Assembly (NCBI GenBank): GCA_016839985.1
Contig: JAEOTG010000412.1
Coordinates: forward strand, 1-6,896
Source of the DNA: Candidatus Heimdallarchaeota archaeon
GTDB taxonomy: Archaea > Asgardarchaeota > Heimdallarchaeia > Heimdallarchaeales > Heimdallarchaeaceae
DNA length: 6,896 bases
Reading direction: 5' to 3'
Part shown: piece after piece, positions 1 to 6,042 of the stretch
Layout: each line of letters begins with the position of its first letter
Numbering within the stretch: the stretch's first letter is position 1
Notes under the pieces: generated by a model
Told to the model about the DNA's origin: nothing
The model's database searches: none
Seen by the model: the letters and a program-made list of their open reading frames with translations, nothing else
Translations under genes and position numbers: made by a program

Positions 1-431
1 ATTTTTGGTTTGCTTCGACCACAACAATCTCCATCTATCCCTATCTTCCCCATTTGTGCAGCAACCATTAAGGGAATAATACTATTATTTGGTCCTAATT
101 CTGTGGCAACAAACGCACTAAACTTTTTATCTAGAAAATTTTCAAGCTGTTTAACAGCTTCCATCATAGGGTTTTTTTGAATGATAGAAAGATTTTCAAC
201 TAATTTTTTCTCTTCTGAAGTAATTCCTCCCCCAACCATACCAATAATACAAATGTAATCCTCATCTATAAAATCAGATAAATCCCCTATAGTAAAATGG
301 TTACCTTGATTATAAATACGTTTTATATTTTCTATAGCATTTTTTTCACTTCCTCCTCCCCCACATGCTAATATTTTAGCCCCAGTTACAAGATCAAAAG
401 CTTCTTGTTCTGAAATTTCTCTGATGACCAT
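1..431 (-). CDS. DUF917 / S-methyl thiohydantoin desulfurase-type protein, N-terminal part
   Basis: This gene is partial: it starts at 431 and runs off the left edge, giving 143 codons with no stop. The N-terminus has a glycine-rich stretch LACGGGGS (residues 21-28). A second glycine run, VGGGITSEEK, follows at 66-75. The stretch ELGPNNSIIPLMVAAQMG (111-128) leads into IDGDCCGRSKPK (132-143). This order matches the N-terminal domain of the DUF917 family (S-Me-THD N), where a conserved E-(L/I)-G-x-x-N segment precedes a D-G-D-x-x-G-R signature. Characterised members act on S-methyl thiohydantoins, and relatives occur beside hydantoinases. Here the residues after GR are SKP, whereas AFPE-like residues are usual, so the substrate may differ. 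The ATG at 431 fits the family's usual start a few residues before the first motif. The gene diverges from the FAD oxidase. The family call is fairly firm; the reaction is inferred from the family only. Confidence 0.8.
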   Translation of the reverse strand, partial: MVIREISEQEAFDLVTGAKILACGGGGSEKNAIENIKRIYNQGNHFTIGDLSDFIDEDYICIIGMVGGGITSEEKKLVENLSIIQKNPMMEAVKQLENFLDKKFSAFVATELGPNNSIIPLMVAAQMGKIGIDGDCCGRSKPK

Positions 432-567
432 AGTGTTTCATTTTTATAGAATAATTTCTTGCTTTTATTCTTTTCTTGGAGAGACCAGAATGTTTGATAA
501 AACTGAAGCTTTTTATTCTACCAGAAATCACCAGTTTAAGAGATTATACGTTAAAGTTGTGATTGTG
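432..567. promoter_or_regulatory. Divergent control region between DUF917 and FAD oxidase genes
   Basis: This stretch lies between two head-to-head genes and is AT-rich. TATA-like elements are visible at 439-447 (TTTTTATAG on plus; TATAAAAA on minus) and 462-469 (CTTTTATT on plus; AATAAAAG on minus). The minus-strand copy at 462-469 would put transcription a few bases before the DUF917 ATG at 431. For the oxidase, TTTAAGAG (535-542) and GATTATAC (542-549) lie 20-30 bases ahead of the ATG at 568 and could give a leaderless message. A GGAGAG at 479-484 precedes another in-frame ATG at 490. Which element is used cannot be decided by eye. Confidence 0.45.
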
Positions 568-2199
568 ATGGTTATTAACATAATCGAAGCAAAGGAAATC
601 CCAGGAACTTCATTTGAAGATGTTCAACAGGTGAAAGGATTAGATGTTATATCTACTTCTCACTCTGATTATCTTATAGATGAATCTAAGTTAGCTGGGG
701 GGTCAGCAAACTGGTTATTCTTTCCAGAGAAAGAAGAAGATGTTGTTTCAATTGTTAACAAAATGCGTGAAGAAAATACTCCAATTACAATTTCAGGAGG
801 AAGAACAGGAATAGTTGGTAGTGCAGTTCCTTTCAATGGAGCTGTTGTTTCTACTGACCAGATGACCAAAGTTATTGGATTAGGTTTTGATGAAGAAGCT
901 CAGAAATATTTTGTTAAAGTCCAACCTGGAATAACTCTAGAGAAATTAGAAGATGTGCTTAAGCATAAAGAATTTACAGAAGAACACAATCTCACTGAAG
1001 AAAAAAATTGGGTGGCAGAATTTAAGAGTGATAAAGATTCTTATCTCTTTCCTGTAGATCCAACAGAGATGACTGCAGCTGTTGGAGGTTCTATAGCAGC
1101 AAATGCTTCAGGAGCTCGTTCATTCAAATACGGAGCTATGAGACCTTGGACTAGACGACTAAAGGTTGTAGTTGATACAGGAGAAGTATTAGATATTTTG
1201 AGAGGACAATACAAAGAAGAAAATGGTAAGTTCATAATTAAAAAGTCTAATCAAGAAATAGAAATTAAAATACCTACATATCAAATGCCTAAGGCAAAAA
1301 ACGCTGCAGGTTTGTGGGCTGAGAAAGGAATGGATTTAATAGATCTCTTCATAGGCTCTGAAGGTCTATTTGGAATGATTACTGAAGTAGACTTATGGAT
1401 CACCAAAAGAATAGATGGTCTTCCAAATGTTATGTTTTTTCAGTCAGAAGAAGATTCAATCAATTTTGTTGAAAAACTTAGAGAGGACAAAGAACTAGCT
1501 GTTGAATATATGGAGTTTTTTGACGAAAATTCCTTTGAATTACTCAAAAGTAAAAAAGACACAAATCCAGCATTAGCTAATCTAGCTACAATACCAGAAG
1601 ATGCAAAAACAGCAATTTTCTTTGAAATACCTTACACTGAAGACAAACTCGAAGAGATCATAATGAAATTAGATGAAATGGCCATGGATTGTAACTCTTC
1701 AATAGATTCATGTTGGTCAGCCTTTGATGAAGTGGAAAAAGAGAACTTCAAAGCTATGCGTCATGCGGTACCTGAAATTGTAAACAGTACTATAGCAAGA
1801 AGAAAGAGCGAATATCCTGGAATACACAAATTAGGTACTGATATGTCCGTTGAACACAATCATTTTAGAGAAATGATGAAGATTTACCATGAAACAGTTA
1901 AAGAAAATGGTCTTGAATATGTTATGTGGGGTCATATAGGTGATTCCCATGTACATGTTAATATCCTACCTAGAAACATGGAAGAGCTAGAATTAGGTAA
2001 AAAACTTTACAAAAAGTTTGCAGAAAAAGCTGTTGAGTTTGGAGGTTCTGTATCTGCAGAACATGGTATCGGAAAAATCAAAGCTGAATACCTAGTGGTT
2101 ATGTATGGAGAAGAAGGAGTAAATCAAATGCGTACTATAAAACAAGCTCTAGATCCTCATATGTTGTTCAATAAAGGTAATATGTTTACTATAGAGTAA
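568..2199 (+). CDS. FAD-linked oxidase, GlcD / D-lactate dehydrogenase type
   Basis: This is a 543-residue flavoprotein of the VAO/PCMH fold with an N-terminal FAD_binding_4 domain and a C-terminal FAD-oxidase_C domain. Members oxidise 2-hydroxy acids such as D-lactate, glycolate or D-2-hydroxyglutarate. Visible FAD-site motifs are SGGRTGIVGSAVP (76-88), PVDPTEMTAAVGGSIAANAS (162-181) and FIGSEGLFGMITEV (261-274). Catalytic-domain motifs are GHIGDSHVHVN (455-465), whose histidines fit the metal/substrate site, SAEHGIGKIK (496-505) and the closing FNKGNMF (534-540). No covalent-flavin histidine pattern and no Fe-S cluster domain is seen, so the electron acceptor is unknown. The open frame extends back to an ATG at 424, but that overlaps the divergent DUF917 gene. 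I prefer the ATG at 568, where the protein becomes family-like and TATA-like boxes lie 20-30 bases upstream. An ATG at 490 with GGAGAG before it is the alternative (569 residues). The family is clear; the substrate is not. Confidence 0.88.
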   Translation: MVINIIEAKEIPGTSFEDVQQVKGLDVISTSHSDYLIDESKLAGGSANWLFFPEKEEDVVSIVNKMREENTPITISGGRTGIVGSAVPFNGAVVSTDQMTKVIGLGFDEEAQKYFVKVQPGITLEKLEDVLKHKEFTEEHNLTEEKNWVAEFKSDKDSYLFPVDPTEMTAAVGGSIAANASGARSFKYGAMRPWTRRLKVVVDTGEVLDILRGQYKEENGKFIIKKSNQEIEIKIPTYQMPKAKNAAGLWAEKGMDLIDLFIGSEGLFGMITEVDLWITKRIDGLPNVMFFQSEEDSINFVEKLREDKELAVEYMEFFDENSFELLKSKKDTNPALANLATIPEDAKTAIFFEIPYTEDKLEEIIMKLDEMAMDCNSSIDSCWSAFDEVEKENFKAMRHAVPEIVNSTIARRKSEYPGIHKLGTDMSVEHNHFREMMKIYHETVKENGLEYVMWGHIGDSHVHVNILPRNMEELELGKKLYKKFAEKAVEFGGSVSAEHGIGKIKAEYLVVMYGEEGVNQMRTIKQALDPHMLFNKGNMFTIE

Positions 2200-2231
2200 A
2201 AACTTTACTTCCTTTCTTTCATCTCCTCTTT
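2195..2231 (+). terminator. Hairpin plus pyrimidine tract after FAD oxidase
   Basis: AGTAAA (2195-2200) and TTTACT (2204-2209) form a 6-bp stem with a 3-base loop overlapping the oxidase stop codon. A 20-odd-base pyrimidine-rich run ending in TTTT follows. Archaeal termination relies mainly on T-rich tracts in the coding strand, so the tract is the stronger part of the evidence. Confidence 0.5.
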
Positions 2232-2277
2232 TAGAAGAAAATTACGGGGATAATACGCGAAGAATCAAGTGAGGAAA

Positions 2278-2297
2278 ATCAAAGGATATCCTTTGAT
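2278..2297. promoter_or_regulatory. Perfect 20-bp palindrome, candidate operator of the DinB-like gene
   Basis: The sequence ATCAAAGGATATCCTTTGAT is identical to its own reverse complement over all 20 bases; symmetry ends at the flanking A/A. It ends 8 bases before the TATA element at 2306 and its centre is about 47 bases before the ATG at 2335. This position, just upstream of the TFB/TBP site, suits a homodimeric regulator. A perfect palindrome of this length is expected far less than once by chance in a window this size. The regulator is unknown. Confidence 0.6.
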
Positions 2298-2299
2298 AA

Positions 2300-2335
2300 A
2301 AATCATTTTATATTCTTATTTTGAAATTCTTTTCA
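2300..2335 (+). promoter_or_regulatory. Leaderless archaeal promoter of the DinB-like gene
   Basis: TTTTATAT (2306-2313) is a good archaeal TATA box with an A-rich segment (2300-2305) at the BRE position. Its centre is about 26 bases before the ATG at 2335, so transcription should begin at or within a base or two of the start codon. This spacing decides the start: the upstream GTG at 2269 would place both this box and the palindrome inside the coding sequence. Confidence 0.65.
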
Positions 2336-2805
2336 TGTTTAATTCAAAAAAGATTCTTACTTATCTACTTTGGGCAGATGAATCTATCCTTGAAATCATA
2401 AGTGATTTAGATAAAGAAGAATTTACCCAAAAGTTGGATTCTTATAATAGAAGTATTCATGATATATGTGTCCATCAGGCAAGTGATCACCAATGGTGGT
2501 TTCACTATGTTACTGGAATTGAATTAGACGAAAAAGTTGATTTTGAAACTATCTCTCAATCTGAACTTATCAAAATGATACGCAAGTATAACTTCAAATG
2601 GAAAGAATTGGTTGAGAAAAGACCTTTTGAGAATTTTGAGATGAAAAGTAGAGACAAGATTATTCCCCTAAGTTTTGATGAAATTATTTTTCATATAACT
2701 AATCATGCAACATATCATAGAGGTCAACTAGCTCTAGCATTAAGAATTCTAGGAAAAGAAGTCAAGTTTACTGATTATGTACCTTTCCTAAGAACTATTA
2801 GTTGA
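2335..2805 (+). CDS. DinB-family (YfiT-like) putative metal-dependent protein
   Basis: This is a 156-residue protein with the four-helix-bundle DinB/YfiT pattern. An early helix carries H42 and H47 (SIHDICVHQ, 40-48), followed by HQWW (52-55). The C-terminal part has the family signature FHITNHATYHRGQLALALR (119-137) and then TDYVPFLR (146-153). H47, H124 and H128 are the likely metal triad, so the site looks intact. Family members bind a divalent metal. Some are thiol transferases that use bacillithiol or mycothiol, others are damage-inducible proteins of unknown function, and the reaction here cannot be named. The length is normal for the family. The ATG at 2335 is chosen because a TATA box lies about 26 bases upstream; a longer version from GTG 2269 adds 22 residues unlike the family. 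It stands alone downstream of the FAD oxidase terminator, with its own promoter and a strong candidate operator. Confidence 0.82.
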   Translation: MFNSKKILTYLLWADESILEIISDLDKEEFTQKLDSYNRSIHDICVHQASDHQWWFHYVTGIELDEKVDFETISQSELIKMIRKYNFKWKELVEKRPFENFEMKSRDKIIPLSFDEIIFHITNHATYHRGQLALALRILGKEVKFTDYVPFLRTIS

Positions 2806-2862
2806 AAAACTTCACAAAAGTTCATAGATTTTCTTTCTCATGCAAATGGACGTATATTTTAG

Positions 2863-2932
2863 TGTCTGCGATGACATTCTCGCGATATGAGAAAAGTTTA
2901 TAAGGGCATGAGAGAATCGACGACATATGTCG
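2863..2932 (+). promoter_or_regulatory. Leaderless promoter of the GNAT gene with clustered dyads
   Basis: TTTATAAG (2897-2904), preceded by the purine-rich GAGAAAAG resembling a BRE, is centred about 26 bases before the ATG at 2927. That is ideal for a leaderless start. Around it are three dyads: TGTC-6-GACA (2863-2876), TTCTC-7-GAGAA (2877-2893, touching the BRE position) and the perfect CGACATATGTCG (2921-2932) spanning the start codon. The promoter is well supported; regulatory use of the dyads is inferred. Confidence 0.6.
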
Positions 2933-3817
2933 GATTATGAACTGAAGAATTTTCAGAAGGGTTTCGAAGAAGATCAAGCAAGAGTCGGCATTAAGGTTGC
3001 TAGCAATTGGATTTTTGCTCATCAAACACCTGCTGATAGGTTGAAGGAAGTATATAGTCAACCTAATTTCGATCCTGAAACAAGACATTATTGTTTCAAA
3101 GGAAAAGAAATGGTTGGTTTCCTTACCACTCGTATATTAGAGGAAGAAGAAGGTAAACCAAAGAAAGCAAGTTTAGTATTTCCTTCAGTTTTGCCTGGAC
3201 ATGAAAAAGCTACTGAATTACTCTATGAGAAAGCAGTAGAGATTCTAAAAAATAAAGGAGTGGAAGTTGTTGAAACCTATGCTTCTGCTCTATGTGGAAA
3301 TCAAGTAGATTTGGCAAATAAATATGGTTTCAAATATGTAAAAGATGTTGAGAACTTACTTTTCACGCTAAAAGTAAGCAACATCGATGAAAAAGAAGAT
3401 ACTAGTAAAATTAGAAAGTTCGATAAAGAAAAAGACTTAGAAGCTTGGATTAAATTAGTTAAGAAATATGATGAAGCTGATGATGAAAGAATCAAAAGAA
3501 TAGTAGAAGAACTTGGTGAGGACGAAAACAGTATCGCTCATTTAGTTATTGAAGAAGATGGGAAAATTGTTGGTACTACTCTAGTCTGGAGAAATCCAAT
3601 TAACACTAGTTCTGCTAATCTTGCTCATACATATTTTACTGATGTTAAATACTTAAAACAGCTTACAGCAAAAGCAGTAAAAATCGCAAAGAAAGAGAAC
3701 ATAGATTATTTTCTTATCTGGCTTTTCGGAAAACGTCTTTCTCTCAAAAAAGATTTCGAACAATTAAATGTAAATTACGCTCAACCAAGTACATCCTTGT
3801 TTGAGAAAGAAATCTAG
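2927..3817 (+). CDS. Tandem GNAT-like acetyltransferase fold protein
   Basis: This is a 296-residue protein that looks like two GNAT (N-acetyltransferase) modules in a row. In module one (about 1-150), a strand pair ends in KEMVGFLTTRI (60-70). An acetyl-CoA-loop-like region follows, VLPGHEKATELLYEKAVEIL (88-107), and then the GNAT motif-B element NKYGFKYVKD (131-140). Module two (about 161-296) has IRKFDKEKDLEAWIKLV at its start and HLVIEEDGKIVGTTLVWRNP (205-224), the usual paired strands. The acetyl-CoA loop is weak: module one lacks the full Q/R-x-x-G-x-G/A pattern and module two shows no clear version. It could be an acetyltransferase with one working site or a non-catalytic binding protein; the acceptor substrate is unknown. 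The start is supported by a leaderless promoter. The gene converges on the helicase gene and appears to be single. Confidence 0.65.
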   Translation: MSDYELKNFQKGFEEDQARVGIKVASNWIFAHQTPADRLKEVYSQPNFDPETRHYCFKGKEMVGFLTTRILEEEEGKPKKASLVFPSVLPGHEKATELLYEKAVEILKNKGVEVVETYASALCGNQVDLANKYGFKYVKDVENLLFTLKVSNIDEKEDTSKIRKFDKEKDLEAWIKLVKKYDEADDERIKRIVEELGEDENSIAHLVIEEDGKIVGTTLVWRNPINTSSANLAHTYFTDVKYLKQLTAKAVKIAKKENIDYFLIWLFGKRLSLKKDFEQLNVNYAQPSTSLFEKEI

Positions 3818-3822
3818 TTACA

Positions 3823-3840
3823 ATCAGCTTTAGAGCTGAT
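3823..3840 (+). terminator. Hairpin downstream of GNAT gene (ATCAGCT stem)
   Basis: ATCAGCT (3823-3829) and AGCTGAT (3834-3840) pair perfectly over 7 bp around a TTAG loop, five bases after the GNAT stop. No T-run follows at once, so this may protect the 3' end of the transcript or aid termination. Being symmetric, it could also act on the convergent helicase transcript. Confidence 0.4.
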
Positions 3841-3885
3841 AAATGCTGAGATTCTTCTTAAAGAGACCCACGGGAGGGAGCAGAT

Positions 3886-3920
3886 CACCTTTTATTCTTC
3901 AGGTGTTTCCTCTTTTTTTT
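3886..3920 (+). terminator. T-tract terminator candidate for GNAT transcript inside the end of the helicase gene
   Basis: A weak 5-bp dyad, CACCT (3886-3890) with AGGTG (3901-3905), is followed by a T-rich segment containing eight consecutive T residues (3913-3920) on the plus strand. Such tracts are the main archaeal termination signal. The T-run exists because the opposite strand encodes a Glu/Lys-rich helicase tail, so the overlap may be coincidental. Confidence 0.35.
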
Positions 3921-5466
3921 CTTCCTTGTTTATTAATTCTTCATACTCCTTAACTTTCTTTTCTTCACTTGTCCCTTCTAAAACAAGTACATATTCTAAA
4001 CATCCTCTAGCTCTTTCTCGTCTTTGAATCATGTCATCAACATTAGTTGTTATATCTAAATGAATAACAATATCTGCTGCATCTAGATTCAATCCTCTAC
4101 CTCCTAGAGGAGTAAACACCAAGACATTCACATTACCGTCATCAAATTCTTTCAATGTTATACGTCTCATATCTTCAGTAGTTTTTCCTGAAAGATATTT
4201 TACATCTGGATACTTGAGAACATTTAGTAATCTATAGATCTGTTCTCCTAGAGCTAGATATCTAGTAAAAAGAAGAATCTGAGCACCTCTTATCAGATGC
4301 TCATGAATTAGATCCAGAGCTGTGCTAACTTTGGGTTGTACTAATCCTCTAGTAGTTTTTTCTTCAGGTTCATCATATCTTGGAAGATCTACTCGATATG
4401 ATATCATCTCTTTACTTGCTTCGATAATTGTCTTAAAAAGCTCTTTATTTTCTTCATCTTCAATATATTTCAGAAATTCTCCTGGTGTTGATTCCAACAG
4501 TAGAAGTCTCGAATGGGTAAGTTTAAACAATCGTAGAAAGGCATTTTTTAGTTCTTCTTTAGTTTCTTTATCCTTAACTGTATATTTGCCAATCTTAAAG
4601 GGATAATCCTTAGGTTCAGCTTGTAATCTATCTAGAATCCCTCCATATGAAAGCTTGATTATTTCTAACCTTGATAGATTAGAATCAAGGTTCTTCTGTA
4701 TCATCTCAATAGGTTTTGTAATTTGTGTAGAAATCAGTTGATCGATTTTAATATAATCCTCACGTTTAATCTTCTGAAACTTTGTTACAGTTTCATAAGG
4801 TGATAAATCAAGCCTTTGCATGAGTTTTGTTTTGTCTTTTTCAAGAAGTTTTATTATTGCATTCGTCTTTTGCCTATCTCGTGTTCCCGTTAGTCCAAGG
4901 ATTGGGAAGGTTTGAACTTTTTCTCTTCTCCTGAACAATACTTCGAAATATTTACTTAGACGAAAACCAGACATATCCCTCGCTAATATATCAGTTACTT
5001 CATCTATAACACAAAGATTTATACCTTCTAGAATATCAATTTTTAATTTACTCCTGATTTCAAAATGGTCATTCATTAATGCTGTAATTGGAGAAAAAAC
5101 TACTGATGCGGCTTCATACATTTTACTCTTTTGTCTTAAACTCAATCCTTTACCTGTTGGATCATATAGATATCCTATCTTTTCTATAAAACCAAATTTC
5201 TTAGCCATTTCCAGAGCTTGACGACACCTTAATCCTGCAGCTTCTCTTGCGGAAGTGAAGATGAATTTAGCATTTGGATTCTCATTCTTTATCGCCAGAA
5301 AAGCTAATAATGTAATAACAGTTTTTCCTGTTCCGTAAGGATAATTCAACAAAACTGAAGCATCTGGAAGACTTTCGATTACCTCACCAACTGCAGCTAA
5401 CTGATAATCTCTTTTCTCAATTTCCAGTCCATCTAGCTGCATTTCAAAATCAGTGGGTAGAATCAT
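3892..5466 (-). CDS. SF2 helicase, divergent Hef/FANCM/RIG-I-like, no nuclease domain
   Basis: This is a 524-residue superfamily 2 ATPase read leftward from the ATG at 5466. A TTG at 5475 would add three residues. Numbers below count from the ATG. RecA domain 1 holds YQ near 21, Walker A YPYGTGKT (42-49), IFTSAREAAG (69-78), FSPITALMND (124-133), motif II DEVT (155-158) and motif III GLTGT (191-195). A helical insertion of roughly 170 residues follows. RecA domain 2 has LLFTRY (398-403), GGRGLNLDAAD (455-465), motif VI QRRERARG (481-488) and then LVLEGTSEEKK. The SPITALMND, GLTGT, QRR and GT-x-E elements and the insertion position recall Hef/FANCM and RIG-I-like helicases. Unlike them, motif II is DEVT, motif III lacks TASPG, and the motif VI glycine is Glu. 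The tail is Glu/Lys-rich; no ERCC4 nuclease or HhH domain is present. A role in DNA repair or branched-DNA processing is inferred from the family. Helicase fold is firm, subfamily moderate. Confidence 0.8.
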   Translation of the reverse strand: MILPTDFEMQLDGLEIEKRDYQLAAVGEVIESLPDASVLLNYPYGTGKTVITLLAFLAIKNENPNAKFIFTSAREAAGLRCRQALEMAKKFGFIEKIGYLYDPTGKGLSLRQKSKMYEAASVVFSPITALMNDHFEIRSKLKIDILEGINLCVIDEVTDILARDMSGFRLSKYFEVLFRRREKVQTFPILGLTGTRDRQKTNAIIKLLEKDKTKLMQRLDLSPYETVTKFQKIKREDYIKIDQLISTQITKPIEMIQKNLDSNLSRLEIIKLSYGGILDRLQAEPKDYPFKIGKYTVKDKETKEELKNAFLRLFKLTHSRLLLLESTPGEFLKYIEDEENKELFKTIIEASKEMISYRVDLPRYDEPEEKTTRGLVQPKVSTALDLIHEHLIRGAQILLFTRYLALGEQIYRLLNVLKYPDVKYLSGKTTEDMRRITLKEFDDGNVNVLVFTPLGGRGLNLDAADIVIHLDITTNVDDMIQRRERARGCLEYVLVLEGTSEEKKVKEYEELINKEEKKEETPEE

Positions 5467-5498
5467 TGTGTTCAAATCAAATGCTTTTGAGACCTATT

Positions 5499-5507
5499 AC
5501 TTATTTT
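5499..5507 (-). promoter_or_regulatory. TATA-like element upstream of the helicase gene
   Basis: On the minus strand AAATAAGT-like sequence lies about 33-41 bases before the ATG at 5466. Initiation about 26 bases downstream would fall near 5475-5477, giving a leader of roughly ten bases, or a leaderless TTG start at 5475. It is only a fair match to an archaeal TATA box. Confidence 0.35.
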
Positions 5508-5523
5508 TTTGTTTGTAAGTTTT

Positions 5524-5550
5524 ATTAAAAAGAAAAAATGAAATGAAAAG
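5524..5550 (-). terminator. T-rich tract after the small membrane protein gene
   Basis: On the minus strand, immediately after the membrane-protein stop, the sequence is CCTTTTCATTTCATTTTTTC followed by more T residues. This T-rich stretch lies before the helicase promoter and suits archaeal factor-dependent or intrinsic termination. Partial read-through into the helicase gene, under 90 bases downstream, remains possible. Confidence 0.4.
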
Positions 5551-5553
5551 GAT

Positions 5554-5934
5554 TTATTTTTTCTTATCCTTTTCTTTTTGGATTTCTTCCTTGATCTTTT
5601 TAGCTATCTCTCTGAATGGAGCTGGTATCTTGTCGAAATCGAAATCGTCCCCCATTTTGAACTCCATTTTGTCTCCTTCTTTTGAAGTAAATTCAAACTT
5701 TTTCTCTTCTTCTTTCTTCTTTCCTTTACCAATTGCACCTAGTGCCATAGCAATTACAAAGAGTACAAATGTTGCAATGAAGGTTAAAAGACTAAGCAGA
5801 ATTATAGTTGTTTTTTCATTCACAAGAGTGGGTTCTACTCCCCATGTGACAAGTCCCCAAATGGCAAAAGTAAACCAAGCACCAAAACATCCAAATATCA
5901 ATAGTCGAAAGAAAGATTTTCCTATTTTACCCAT
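5554..5934 (-). CDS. Small two-helix membrane protein with charged cytoplasmic tail
   Basis: This is a 126-residue protein that I do not recognise as a named family. A short basic N-terminus (MGKIGK) leads into a first hydrophobic helix (about 10-32, Phe/Trp-rich) and a short loop (33-42). A second helix follows (about 43-69), ending in the small-residue stretch AMALGAIG. Residues 70-126 are almost entirely charged: KGKKKEEEKK, then a mixed strand-like part with acidic GDDFDFD (95-101), then an amphipathic basic/acidic helix to the C-terminal KKK. The positive-inside rule puts both termini in the cytoplasm. The opposite strand also has an open frame here (5543-5980), but its Ser/Lys-rich product looks like a shadow. 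The gene is followed 87 bases on by the helicase gene in the same direction. Its promoter is probably the TATATTTT at 5972-5979. Function unknown. Confidence 0.65.
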   Translation of the reverse strand: MGKIGKSFFRLLIFGCFGAWFTFAIWGLVTWGVEPTLVNEKTTIILLSLLTFIATFVLFVIAMALGAIGKGKKKEEEKKFEFTSKEGDKMEFKMGDDFDFDKIPAPFREIAKKIKEEIQKEKDKKK

Positions 5935-5940
5935 TATATA

Positions 5941-5979
5941 TCACTTCATATTGATTTTCTTGCTAAAATCTAAAATATA
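5941..5979 (-). promoter_or_regulatory. Promoter and weak ribosome site of the membrane protein gene
   Basis: On the minus strand TATATTTT (5979-5972) is centred about 41 bases before the ATG at 5934, which would leave a leader of about 15 bases. AAGTGA (5946-5941), a partial Shine-Dalgarno match, sits about six bases before the start. The pairing is plausible but not strong. Confidence 0.4.
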
Positions 5980-6042
5980 GCAATAAAATGTTTGTAGTTT
6001 TCATATTATTGATGACTATAAGACTTTTTTGTATAATATGTG

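Noticed and set aside
669..1235. Minus-strand open frames within the FAD oxidase (669-869 and 1041-1235).
   Set aside because: They are antisense shadows of conserved FAD-binding motifs and do not form meaningful proteins.
2269..2334. GTG-initiated extension of the DinB-like protein.
   Set aside because: It would make the TATA box and the 20-bp palindrome coding, and it adds residues not typical of the DinB fold. The ATG at 2335 has ideal leaderless spacing.
2822..3088. Minus-strand open frame across the GNAT promoter and 5' end.
   Set aside because: It overlaps a well-supported gene and promoter, and its Cys/Ser/Ile-rich product shows no recognisable motif.
4322..4606. Plus-strand open frame inside the helicase gene.
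   Set aside because: It is a Ser/Leu-rich shadow of helicase codons with no independent promoter or motif.
5543..5980. Open frame on the plus strand opposite the small membrane protein (about 145 codons).
   Set aside because: Its product is a Ser/Lys/Phe mixture typical of the reverse complement of Lys/Glu-rich and membrane-helix codons. The minus-strand frame gives sensible topology, a TATA-like box and a ribosome site.
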